DNA of 33,253 nt, taken from contig CALXFT010000022.1 in the NCBI GenBank assembly GCA_944387635.1, forward strand, positions 1-33,253, written 5' to 3'. The stretch is from an uncultured Oscillospiraceae bacterium (lineage in GTDB: Bacteria; Bacillota; Clostridia; Oscillospirales; Oscillospiraceae). Under the pieces are notes generated by a model. It did not search any database. It had not been told where the DNA came from and saw nothing but the letters and a program-made list of their open reading frames with translations. Made by a program: the position numbers and the translations under genes. This document shows, piece by piece, positions 21,619-29,599 of this stretch (within the stretch, counting starts at the first letter, position 1; the number at the start of each line of letters is the position of its first letter).

Positions 21619-22764
21619 ATGAGCAAATTCTTCCCACGATTTTTTATTCTGCTGATCCTGACAGTCCTCACCGTAACCATGGTCCCGGGGGCCGCGGCGG
21701 AGGAGACGGCCCTGGAACAGAGCATTGCCCAATTGGTGGAGAACCAGGATAACCGCCGGTTCATACAGGCCATGCTGAACTACTATCTGGAAAAGGATCA
21801 GGCGGTGCGTCAGACTCTGGAGGACGGTTACTCGGCGGTTTTCTTCTTCGAGGGGTGTTCGGACAATCTGGATGAGCTTCAATACCAGGATCTGACCTAC
21901 TACCGGGTATCGGCTGTGTGCCTGGCCCTGCGCATGGACGCCCAGGGACGGCCTTACTTATGCTATTACAATGAAGATTGCAGCACCCTTCCGGACCGGC
22001 CCCTGGAATACGGCGCCTGGGAACTGGAGGATGTTGGCGAGGTGGGTCCTGCCACCATCTGTGACGGGACTTATGAGATCTTCTCCGTGCGCCACGGCGG
22101 CGCCTATGAAGCCTTGCATGTACGCACGGACGTCTCCGACGGAACCCTGCCTGCCATATATATGACTTCAGAGGGCTATACCAGGGCCCGGGCCACCCAC
22201 ATCAATGTCCACACCCGGACAAGCAATCACACCATTCAGGGGGCTATGTGGTCTTCGGGATGTCTTCTGGTGGGCGGCGGCGATTTCCGGGAATTTCTGG
22301 AGATGATGGATTCGGTCTACTATACGGCCTATGACACCTTTCAGATCGGCGACCGGGTGGGTACCTTAACCATCAACCGGCAGTGCCTGAAGGAACGGCT
22401 GTATGAGCTGTATCAGAACACCGATGCGGTGGACATGCTCCTGGCGTCGTCCAGGCAGATCCTGCCGGAGCGTTATCTGAGCCAGTGCAGTGATGTGCAG
22501 GAATTTCAGGAGGAGAAGCTGCTTCAGATCACCGCGCCGACCCAGCTTCGGACCCTGCCGTGCAGCCGGTCTACGGACCCCCGGTCTCTGACAGAGGCCC
22601 ATCTGGACGAGGGGGACGAGGTGCTGGTGACGGGGGCGATCCGCAACAGCGCGGGAAACGTGTGGTACCTGACGGAAAAAGACGGGCGCACCTTCTACCT
22701 GTTCAGCGGCTGCACCCGGGAGCCTGGATGGTTCCTGTCCATGTTCCGCAGCGTTTTCGGCTGA
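21619..22764 (+). CDS. Secreted protein with YkuD-like SxGC motif and SH3-like tail
   Basis: The 381-residue protein starts MSKFFPRFFILLILTVL with a clear signal peptide ending near AAAEE, so it is exported. The central part contains INVHTRTSNHTIQGAMWSSGCLLV, with His198, His204, Ser213 and Cys215. This resembles the His...S(H)GC active site of L,D-transpeptidases and DUF5675-like proteins, but the family's HGC His is replaced by Ser. The C-terminal 80 residues look like a bacterial SH3-type domain (TQLRTLPC...DEGDEVLVTG...VWYLTEKDGRTFYLFSG), which often binds cell wall. It may act on the wall, but the assignment is inference. GAGG lies 6 bases before the ATG at 21619; an upstream in-frame TTG is less likely. 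Confidence 0.7.
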   Translation: MSKFFPRFFILLILTVLTVTMVPGAAAEETALEQSIAQLVENQDNRRFIQAMLNYYLEKDQAVRQTLEDGYSAVFFFEGCSDNLDELQYQDLTYYRVSAVCLALRMDAQGRPYLCYYNEDCSTLPDRPLEYGAWELEDVGEVGPATICDGTYEIFSVRHGGAYEALHVRTDVSDGTLPAIYMTSEGYTRARATHINVHTRTSNHTIQGAMWSSGCLLVGGGDFREFLEMMDSVYYTAYDTFQIGDRVGTLTINRQCLKERLYELYQNTDAVDMLLASSRQILPERYLSQCSDVQEFQEEKLLQITAPTQLRTLPCSRSTDPRSLTEAHLDEGDEVLVTGAIRNSAGNVWYLTEKDGRTFYLFSGCTREPGWFLSMFRSVFG

Positions 22765-22871
22765 CCCTGCGGTTTAAGGCTTTGAAGATATTTCACTGAG
22801 TATTCTTTGGGATTTGCTCTCCTTTTATCGGGGAATTTACAAATTGTTCAGACAAACCCAAACAGGCTTGG

Positions 22872-22877
22872 TATAAT
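22872..22877 (+). promoter_or_regulatory. -10 box of the ABC transporter-FtsX permease unit
   Basis: A perfect TATAAT lies 28 bases before the start codon. No good -35 is at 17 bases; the region instead holds the small inverted repeat TTGT-TCAG-ACAA (22844-22855), which could be a regulator site. Confidence 0.5.
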
Positions 22878-22904
22878 GAACTGGATTGAACGGAGGGGAA
22901 ATCC

Positions 22905-23606
22905 ATGGCTTTTGTAGAATTTTACGGCGTCGGAAAAACGTATCATATGGGCGAAGTGGCCATTGAGGCCCTGCATGACGCCAGCTTTGAGGTGGAAAAA
23001 GGGGAGTTTACGGTGATTGTCGGCCCCTCCGGAGCGGGTAAGACCACCTTGCTGAACATTTTGGGCGGCATGGATACTCTGACCACCGGAACGGTCTTCC
23101 TGGACGGCAGAGAGATCTCGGCCCTGAACCGCAAGCAGCTGACGGAATACCGTCGGCATGACGTGGGATTTGTATTTCAGTTTTATAACCTGATCGGGAA
23201 CCTGACTGCCCTGGAAAATGTGGAGCTGGCCAACCAGATTTGCAAGGAGCCTCTGGACGCCGCCAAGGTGCTCAAGGATGTGGGACTTGAGACGCGGATG
23301 AAGAATTTCCCCAGCCAGCTCTCCGGCGGCGAGCAGCAGCGTGTTGCCATTGCCCGGGCTTTGGCGAAGAACCCGAAGCTCCTTCTGTGCGACGAACCCA
23401 CCGGCGCCTTGGACTACCAGACCGGCAAGGCCATTTTGAAGCTGCTGCAGGACACGGGCAGAAGGACCGGCATGACCATCATCGTCATCACCCACAACGG
23501 CGCTCTGACCGCCATGGCGGACCGGGTTATCCAGGTCAGAAGCGGCACCGTCGCGTCGGTGCAGCTGAACGAACATCCACAGGACGTTTCGGAGATCGAA
23601 TGGTAA
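22905..23606 (+). CDS. ABC transporter ATP-binding protein (MacB/LolD type)
   Basis: The 233-residue ATPase has Walker [10 protein letters not shown] (near 43-51), the Q-loop [16 protein letters not shown], signature [15 protein letters not shown], Walker [13 protein letters not shown] and the H-loop ITHN. The [14 protein letters not shown] and DEPTGALD wording is typical of ATPases paired with FtsX/MacB permeases, which drive mechanotransmission rather than classical transport. The next gene, overlapping by about 7 bases, is exactly such a permease. The start has GGAGGGG upstream. No two-component system is adjacent, which is common for bacitracin-type relatives, so the substrate is unknown. 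Confidence 0.93.
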   Translation: MAFVEFYGVGKTYHMGEVAIEALHDASFEVEKGEFTVIVGPSGAGKTTLLNILGGMDTLTTGTVFLDGREISALNRKQLTEYRRHDVGFVFQFYNLIGNLTALENVELANQICKEPLDAAKVLKDVGLETRMKNFPSQLSGGEQQRVAIARALAKNPKLLLCDEPTGALDYQTGKAILKLLQDTGRRTGMTIIVITHNGALTAMADRVIQVRSGTVASVQLNEHPQDVSEIEW

Positions 23607-26600
23607 TGAAAAGAAAGGCGATGCGCACCAACCTGCGCCAATCCATCCTCAGATCCCTGGGCAGATACATCGCCATTGCGACGATCATTGCCCTGGGCGC
23701 CAGCATTTTCGTAGGTCTTCGCATGACCAAGGCGGATATGGTTGCCACAGGACAGGCATATATGGATGAACAGAATATGTTTGACCTGCGGCTGGCCACA
23801 TCCTATGGCTGGGATCAGGATCAGCTTGCGCAGGTCGCTCAGCTGGAGGGTGTCGACCAGGCCGAAGGTGGGTTCTATATGGATCTGATCGTCCGGCAGG
23901 AGGCGAAAAAGAACGCGGAGGATCAGGTTTTTCGGGTCCACAGCATCCCCCAGTCCCTGAACCAGGTGCAGCTGCGCCACGGACGGATGCCTGAAAATCC
24001 CGACGAATGCCTGGCCGACGTCTTTTTCAATGACGAAAGCGTTTTGGGTACGAAGATTCTGGTCAGCGAAGCAAATGACGAGGACAACCTGGAGGACCTG
24101 ACCCGGCGGGAGTTTACCGTGGTGGGCCTGGCCAGTTCGCCGCTGTACATGGACATGAATCGAGGCAACACCTCTGTGGGCAGCGGCACAATTGAGAACT
24201 TTTTGTACGTTCCCGAGGAAGCCTTCGACGTGGACTACTACACGGAGATCTATCTGACCCTCCCCGGTGATTATGCCATTTATTCGGAAGCCTATAACGA
24301 CGCCATGGATCAGGCCGCGGACAGCCTGGAGCCGGAACTGGAGCGGTTGGCGCAGCAGCGGCTGGAGCAGGTGCGCCAGGAAGCGGAGGACGCCTATGCC
24401 GATGGTATGGAGGAATACGAAGACGGTCTGAAGTCTTTTTATGACGGGACCCATGAGGCCTATGAAGAACTGAAAGACGGCTATTGGGAACTGATAGACG
24501 CGGAGCAGGAGATCGCGGACAATGAACAGTCCCTTCTGGACGGCGAAGATGCTCTGGACGATGCCCGGATCACCATCCAGGAGAGCAAGATCGCCTTGCA
24601 GACCGGACGTCAGACCTTGGCCGACGCCAAATCGGAGGCTTATGGCCAGCTCAATGCGTCTAGTATGGAACTGCTGGAACAGATCCAGAACCTGTCCATG
24701 GACAGCCAGACCCTGACGGACCAGCTCCTGCAGATCAACGCCAGTCTGGTGGACGTGAACGCCGCCATTCTTCCCCTGGAGACGGAACTGGCAATGATCG
24801 ATGCCTCCATTGCCCAGACCGAATCCCAGATCGACATGGTGGATCTGACCATCAGCATGACGGATCAGTCCATTGCCTGGGAGCAGGCGAAGGAGCAGCC
24901 CGACGCGGACCGCATCGCTCAGTTGGAGCAGCAGAAGCAGGAGGCTCTGGACCGGCGGGCCGAGCTGGAAGCGCAGCTGGCAGAGCAGCAGGCCCAGCGG
25001 GAGGCCTGCCTGGCGGAGCTGGCCCCTTACTACGCGCAGAAAGAAGACCTGGAACGGCAGCAAAGCGAGCTGGAGGCAGAGCAGCAGGCTTTTGAGGACA
25101 GCATCGCGGCCCTTACGGAGCAGATGGTGCAGCTGGCTGCCCAGCAGGTCCTGATGGAAAATGAATTTGTGGCGGCGGAAGCCCAGCTGGAATCCGGTGA
25201 GGCCCAGCTGGAAGCGGCGGAAGCCCAGCTGGTCCTGCAGGAGGAGCTGATTGCCCAGGGCTGGGAGGCGCTGGAGGAAGGCAGGCAGGAGCTGGCCGAC
25301 GGATGGCAGGAATACCGGGACGGCAAGGAGGAAGCGGAGCAGGAACTGGCCGACGGACGTACCGAACTGGCTGACGCCCGCGCCGAGCTGGCTGACGCCC
25401 GGGAGACCATCGACGCCATGACGGACCCTGGGCTGCATGTGCTGGACAGGACCTCCAATGTAGGCTACACCTCGCTTGACAGCAGCTCGGACATTGTGGC
25501 CGGCGTGTCCAAGGTGTTCCCCATGTTCTTCCTGCTGGTGGCGGCGCTGGTGTGCATCACCACCATGACCCGTATGGTGGACGAAGAGCGGACCCAGATC
25601 GGCACCCTGAAGGCTCTGGGCTACAGCAACCGGGCCATCATCAGCAAATACATGCTCTATGCCGGTTCCAGCGCGATTCTGGGCTGCGGCATGGGTGTGG
25701 TAGTGGGAAGCGTGGTCTTCCCGGCCATTCTGTGGGAGGCCTATAAGATCATGCTGTGCATAACGGACCGGATCGTGCTGACCTTCGATCTGGGCCTGTG
25801 CCTGACTGTGGTTGCCTCCTACACTCTGGTGGAACTGGCGGTCACCTGGTACTGCTGCTACCGGACCCTGGACGAGGTCCCGGCGGAGCTGATCCGGCCC
25901 AAGGCCCCGGACGCGGGGAAGCAGCTCCTGTTTGAAAAGCTGCCCGGCTGGAAAAAGGTCAGCTTCCTGAACAAGGTCACCATCCGGAACATCTTCCGCT
26001 ACCATCAGCGGCTGGCCATGATGCTGGTGGGCATTGGCGGCTGTACAGCGCTGCTGGTTACGGGCTTCGGTCTGAAGGACTCCATCGTCAACATTGCCAA
26101 CTTCCAATATGAGGATATCACCACCTATGATATACAGGTCTATTTCTCGGAAGGTCTGACCGAGGCGGATCAGGAGGCCTTTTCCGAAGATGTGGAGGAA
26201 TATATCTCAGATATTGCTTTCTACCACCAATCCAGCGCGACCTTGGTCACCGAGGATCAGACCCGGGACATCTACCTCATCGCCTCGGATGGTGAAATCC
26301 AGCGGTTTATCAACTTCAACAACGGCAGCCAGGCGCTGTCCATGCCGGGGGTGAACGAGGTGCTGCTGTCTGTGGGCGTGGCGGAGGCCCTGGGGATCCA
26401 GGAGGGGGATACCATCACTCTGCGGGATCTGGACCTGCAGACCATGGAGCTGAAGGTCTGCGGAATTTATGATAACTATGTGTACAACTATGCCGTTGTC
26501 CTGCCGGAAACCATTGCCGCCAACTGGGGAACGGAGCCGGAGACTCAGATGGCCATGGTGAGCGTGGGGGAAGGCCAGGACGTACATAAGGCCAGTGCGG

Positions 26601-27082
26601 AGACCACGTCTCTGGACCCGGTCATAAACGTTTCCGTCAGCGACGATCTGGCCTCAATGGTCAGCGGCATGATGGACGCCCTGAATCTGGTGGTTGTGGT
26701 CATCGTGATCTGCGCGGGACTACTGGCGGCCACGGTGCTGTACAACCTAACCAACATCAACATCAACGAGCGCATCCGGGAGATTGCCACCATCAAGGTC
26801 CTGGGCTTTAACGCTGTGGAAACGGCGATGTACATCTTCAAGGAGAACCTGGCCCTGACCGGCATGGGTATGGCTGTGGGACTGGTGTTCGGCAAGCTGC
26901 TGCTGGATTTCGTCATCAGCCAGATCAAGATCGATTTTGTCTGGTTCCAGGCCCGAGCCTTGCCGCCGTCCTACCTCTGGTCCGCCCTGCTGACCATCCT
27001 GATGGCGGTGCTTGTGGACTTTATCTTCTACTTCAAGCTGGAGAAGGTGAATATGGCCGAAGCGCTGAAGTCTGTGGAGTGA
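23600..27082 (+). CDS. Giant FtsX-like ABC permease with long extracellular coiled coil
   Basis: The 1160-residue permease starts with a basic tip and one membrane helix (about 25-45), then an extracytoplasmic region. Residues about 230-607 are a long coiled coil rich in Glu, Gln, Ala and Leu, with repeated phrases such as EAQLESGEAQLEAAEAQL and ELADGRTELADARAELADAR. The first FtsX domain (about 633-760) carries ERTQIGTLKALGYSNRAI. An extracellular segment and a second FtsX domain (about 1019-1160) follow, with NERIREIATIKVLGF. Such permeases use ATP from the partner ATPase to move the outside domain. Start codons at 23600 and 23606 are both possible; GGAG at 23591 favours 23600. A role in envelope work or export is inference. 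Confidence 0.88.
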   Translation: MVMKRKAMRTNLRQSILRSLGRYIAIATIIALGASIFVGLRMTKADMVATGQAYMDEQNMFDLRLATSYGWDQDQLAQVAQLEGVDQAEGGFYMDLIVRQEAKKNAEDQVFRVHSIPQSLNQVQLRHGRMPENPDECLADVFFNDESVLGTKILVSEANDEDNLEDLTRREFTVVGLASSPLYMDMNRGNTSVGSGTIENFLYVPEEAFDVDYYTEIYLTLPGDYAIYSEAYNDAMDQAADSLEPELERLAQQRLEQVRQEAEDAYADGMEEYEDGLKSFYDGTHEAYEELKDGYWELIDAEQEIADNEQSLLDGEDALDDARITIQESKIALQTGRQTLADAKSEAYGQLNASSMELLEQIQNLSMDSQTLTDQLLQINASLVDVNAAILPLETELAMIDASIAQTESQIDMVDLTISMTDQSIAWEQAKEQPDADRIAQLEQQKQEALDRRAELEAQLAEQQAQREACLAELAPYYAQKEDLERQQSELEAEQQAFEDSIAALTEQMVQLAAQQVLMENEFVAAEAQLESGEAQLEAAEAQLVLQEELIAQGWEALEEGRQELADGWQEYRDGKEEAEQELADGRTELADARAELADARETIDAMTDPGLHVLDRTSNVGYTSLDSSSDIVAGVSKVFPMFFLLVAALVCITTMTRMVDEERTQIGTLKALGYSNRAIISKYMLYAGSSAILGCGMGVVVGSVVFPAILWEAYKIMLCITDRIVLTFDLGLCLTVVASYTLVELAVTWYCCYRTLDEVPAELIRPKAPDAGKQLLFEKLPGWKKVSFLNKVTIRNIFRYHQRLAMMLVGIGGCTALLVTGFGLKDSIVNIANFQYEDITTYDIQVYFSEGLTEADQEAFSEDVEEYISDIAFYHQSSATLVTEDQTRDIYLIASDGEIQRFINFNNGSQALSMPGVNEVLLSVGVAEALGIQEGDTITLRDLDLQTMELKVCGIYDNYVYNYAVVLPETIAANWGTEPETQMAMVSVGEGQDVHKASAETTSLDPVINVSVSDDLASMVSGMMDALNLVVVVIVICAGLLAATVLYNLTNININERIREIATIKVLGFNAVETAMYIFKENLALTGMGMAVGLVFGKLLLDFVISQIKIDFVWFQARALPPSYLWSALLTILMAVLVDFIFYFKLEKVNMAEALKSVE

Positions 27083-27134
27083 CCGGCAAACCACCGCAGA
27101 TCTGCCGCTTCGGGAGATGCCGGAGCGAAACAAG

Positions 27135-27165
27135 ACCGGAGGCTTCCGTTCACGGAGCCTCCGGT
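27135..27165 (+). terminator. Terminator after the FtsX-like permease
   Basis: ACCGGAGGCTTCCG and CGGAGCCTCCGGT form a stem with a single bulged T and a TTCA loop. The T tract after it is short (GTTTCC). Confidence 0.6.
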
Positions 27166-27198
27166 TTCCGCGTCCAAATAAAAATGAGAGATTGTATC

Positions 27199-27227
27199 TT
27201 GTAAGAGTTGACAAAGAGTGGTATAAT
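27199..27227 (+). promoter_or_regulatory. Promoter of the CobW-like GTPase pair
   Basis: TTGTAA (27199-27204) and TATAAT (27222-27227) are 17 bases apart. A consensus TTGACA also occurs at 27208 but is only 8 bases from the -10 box and cannot pair with it. Confidence 0.65.
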
Positions 27228-27286
27228 ACTCTGTGGTAGATTTTTACATGGAAGTATCCAATGCAATTCTGTTAGAAGGTGTTTTT

Positions 27287-28498
27287 ATGACAAAGATTGA
27301 TATTTACTCCGGTTTCCTGGGGGCGGGCAAGACCACCCTGATTAAAAAGATGATCGGCGAAGCCTACAAGGGCCAGAAGCTTGTGCTCATCGAGAATGAG
27401 TTCGGTGAGATCGGCATCGACGGCGGCTTCCTTCAGGATGCCGGGATCAACATTACGGAGATGAACTCCGGCTGTATCTGCTGCTCTTTGGTGGGCGATT
27501 TCGGTAAGGCCCTGACCCAGGTCATCGAGCAGTACCATCCCGACCGGATTCTCATTGAACCTTCCGGCGTGGGCAAGCTCTCCGACGTCATCGGCGCGGT
27601 GAACAAGGTCACCGGCGAGAACGTCTCCCTGGGCTACACCGTTGCCGTGGCCGACGCCGGGAAGGTGAAGGTCTATATGAAGAACTTCGGAGAGTTCTAC
27701 AACAACCAGATCGAGACCGCCTCCACCATCATCCTGTCCCGGACCGATTCCATTCCTCAGGCCAAGCTGGACGCCGCCGTGGAGCTGCTGCGGCAGCACA
27801 ATGCTGTGGCGACCATCGTCACCACTCCCTGGAACCAGCTGACCGGCGGGCAGCTGCTTAAGGCCATGGAAGGCAAGGCGTCTCTGGCTTCGGAGCTGGC
27901 ACGGATGGAAATGGAACGGCTGGCGAAGGAAGAGGAAGAAGCGGAGCATTGCGGCTGCCATCATCATGGGGAGGACGAGGAGCACGGCCATGAGGACCAC
28001 TGCTGCCACCATCACCATGAAGAGGACGAGGCGCATGACCACGATGGCCACTGCTGCCACCATCACCATGAGGAGGACGAGGAGCACGGCCATGAGGACC
28101 ACCACTGCCACCATCACCATGAGGAGGATGAGGAGCATGACCATGAGGGCCGCTGCTGTCATCACCACCATGATGCGGATCATGAAGGCCATCATCACCA
28201 CCATCATCACCACCATCATCACGCCGATGAGGTGTTCACTTCCTGGGGCGTGGAGACGGCCAGAAAGTTTGAAATGGGCGCGGTGGAAGCGGCTCTGCAC
28301 GAACTGGACTCCGGTAAGTATGGTATGATCCTCCGGGCCAAGGGCATCCTGCCTGCCGCGGACGGAAGCTGGATCCATTTTGACTATGTGCCTGAGGAGT
28401 TCAACGTCCGCTCCGGCGGCGCGGACGTCACCGGCAAGCTCTGCGTCATCGGCTCGAAGCTGAATGAGGCCGGAATTGCCGCTCTGTTTGGGGTGTAA
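27287..28498 (+). CDS. COG0523/CobW-family metal chaperone GTPase with His/Cys-rich repeats
   Basis: The 403-residue GTPase has P-loop GFLGAGKTT (9-17), the NEFG switch (37-40), the metal-binding GCICC (Cys63, Cys65, Cys66), EPSGVG (91-96) and LSRTD as base-recognition motif. Between the GTPase and the C-terminal CobW_C domain lies an insertion (about 218-312) of four 17-residue His/Cys/acidic repeats, a partial fifth and 11 consecutive His. COG0523 proteins deliver metals, often zinc, to client enzymes, or act in cobalt and nitrile hydratase maturation. The insert suggests heavy metal storage or transfer (Zn, Ni or Co). The start at 27287 has AAGG upstream; an upstream in-frame GTG lies at the transcription start and is rejected. 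It is followed by a second COG0523-like gene. Confidence 0.92.
   Translation: MTKIDIYSGFLGAGKTTLIKKMIGEAYKGQKLVLIENEFGEIGIDGGFLQDAGINITEMNSGCICCSLVGDFGKALTQVIEQYHPDRILIEPSGVGKLSDVIGAVNKVTGENVSLGYTVAVADAGKVKVYMKNFGEFYNNQIETASTIILSRTDSIPQAKLDAAVELLRQHNAVATIVTTPWNQLTGGQLLKAMEGKASLASELARMEMERLAKEEEEAEHCGCHHHGEDEEHGHEDHCCHHHHEEDEAHDHDGHCCHHHHEEDEEHGHEDHHCHHHHEEDEEHDHEGRCCHHHHDADHEGHHHHHHHHHHHADEVFTSWGVETARKFEMGAVEAALHELDSGKYGMILRAKGILPAADGSWIHFDYVPEEFNVRSGGADVTGKLCVIGSKLNEAGIAALFGV
27950..28222 (+). repeat. 51-bp tandem repeats encoding His/Cys-rich units, plus poly-His run
   Basis: Four in-frame 51-bp units start at 27950, 28001, 28052 and 28103. They encode 17-residue blocks of the type CCHHHHEEDEEHGHEDH. 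A partial fifth starts at 28154. The run ends in 11 alternating CAT/CAC codons (28190-28222). Units differ by substitutions but not in length. Confidence 0.9.
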
Positions 28499-28501
28499 GC
28501 C

Positions 28502-29446
28502 ATGCAGCAGATTCCGGTTTATGCCTTTACCGGATTCCTGGATTCCGGGAAGACCAAATTTATTCAGGAGACCCTGGAAGATCCCCGGTTCAACGCCGGG
28601 GAGCGGACCCTGCTGCTGGTATTCGAGGAGGGAGAGGAGGAGTACGACTCCTCCACCTACCCCCATCAGAACGTGTATCTGGAGGTGCTGGACCAGCAGA
28701 CCGTGTCCCCGAAGGAGCTGCAGGCCCTGGCAAAGAAGTACAAGGCCCAGCGGGTTGTGGCAGAGCTGAACGGCATGCAGCAGGTGGGAGATCTGTATAT
28801 GCGCTTCCCGGAGAACTGGGTGCTGGCGCAGGAGGTCATGTTTGCCGATTCCACCACCATCATGGCTTACAATGCCAATATGCGCAATCTGGTTATGGAC
28901 AAGCTGGTGGGCGTGCAGATGGTGGTCTTCAACCGCCTGGAGCCCGGCGCCGATGTGATGCCCTTCCACAAGCTGGCCCGGGCCGCCAGCCGCCGGATCG
29001 ACATCCTCTACGACTATACCGACGGCCATACCCAATTCGACGAGATTGAGGACCCGCTGCCCTTTGATATTAACGCGCCGGTCATCGAGGTCAGGGACGA
29101 GGACTATGCCCTGTGGTATCGGGATGTGTCCGAGGAGCCGGAAAAGTACGAGGGAAAGACCGTCCGGTTCAAGGCCCAGGTGGCCATGCTCCGCCGGGAC
29201 AAGGACGGCATGTTCGCCCCCGGTCGGTTCGTCATGACCTGCTGTGTGGAAGACATTCAGTTCTGCGGCATTCCCTGCCGGTATGCCCAGTCCGCGGCTC
29301 TGACCTCCCGTTCCTGGGTCATGGTCACGGCGAAGATCTCCGCGGAAAAGCACAAGCTTTACAAGGGAGAGACCGGACCGATCCTGACGGCTCTGGAGGT
29401 CGTCACCGGAGCGGAGCCGGCGGAGCCCGATGTAGCAACATTCTGA
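28502..29446 (+). CDS. COG0523-like GTPase fused to a YcgQ/DUF1980-like C-terminal domain
   Basis: The 314-residue protein opens with a COG0523-type P-loop GFLDSGKTK (11-19) and a shortened GTPase domain. It lacks the CxCC metal motif and the EPSG box (AELNGMQQVG is in its place). Residues from about 215 on resemble the C-terminal OB-like domain of YcgQ/TIGR03943 proteins: GKTVRFKAQVAM, FVMTCCVEDIQFCGIPC and WVMVTAKI. In Bacillus, yciC (COG0523) and ycgQ-ycgR are zinc-regulated genes, so a fusion beside a His-rich COG0523 GTPase is consistent with a metal trafficking unit. It starts 3 bases after the upstream stop with only a weak SD, implying coupling. Confidence 0.78.
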   Translation: MQQIPVYAFTGFLDSGKTKFIQETLEDPRFNAGERTLLLVFEEGEEEYDSSTYPHQNVYLEVLDQQTVSPKELQALAKKYKAQRVVAELNGMQQVGDLYMRFPENWVLAQEVMFADSTTIMAYNANMRNLVMDKLVGVQMVVFNRLEPGADVMPFHKLARAASRRIDILYDYTDGHTQFDEIEDPLPFDINAPVIEVRDEDYALWYRDVSEEPEKYEGKTVRFKAQVAMLRRDKDGMFAPGRFVMTCCVEDIQFCGIPCRYAQSAALTSRSWVMVTAKISAEKHKLYKGETGPILTALEVVTGAEPAEPDVATF

Positions 29447-29461
29447 GAAAATACAATTTCC

Positions 29462-29499
29462 AAAAGGACAGGAACTGCCTTGCGGCGCCTGTCCTTTTT
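29462..29499 (+). terminator. Intrinsic terminator after the GTPase pair
   Basis: AAAAGGACAGG and CCTGTCCTTTTT form an 11-bp stem with a 15-base loop, 16 bases after the stop codon. Confidence 0.85.
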
Positions 29500-29525
29500 C
29501 CATAGGCGGCCGTTGGAAAATGTGC

Positions 29526-29554
29526 TGTACATTTTCCCGGGCCTGGGGTATAAT
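29526..29554 (+). promoter_or_regulatory. Promoter of rarA
   Basis: TGTACA (29526-29531) and TATAAT (29549-29554) are 17 bases apart, 45 bases before the start codon. Confidence 0.6.
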
Positions 29555-29599
29555 GAAGCAAAGGACCATATCCTGGAAACCCGGAAGGGGGAGAACATT

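Noticed and set aside
27208-27227. TTGACA at 27208 as the -35 box of the CobW-like gene
   Set aside because: The spacing to TATAAT is only 8 bases. TTGTAA at 27199 gives 17.
27233-27286. Upstream GTG start of the CobW-like GTPase
   Set aside because: It falls at the expected transcription start, has no SD and adds residues not found before the family's P-loop strand.
28190-28222. CAT/CAC run as a microsatellite or sequencing artefact
   Set aside because: It stays in frame and continues a His-rich repeat of a known metal-binding protein family, so it is coding.
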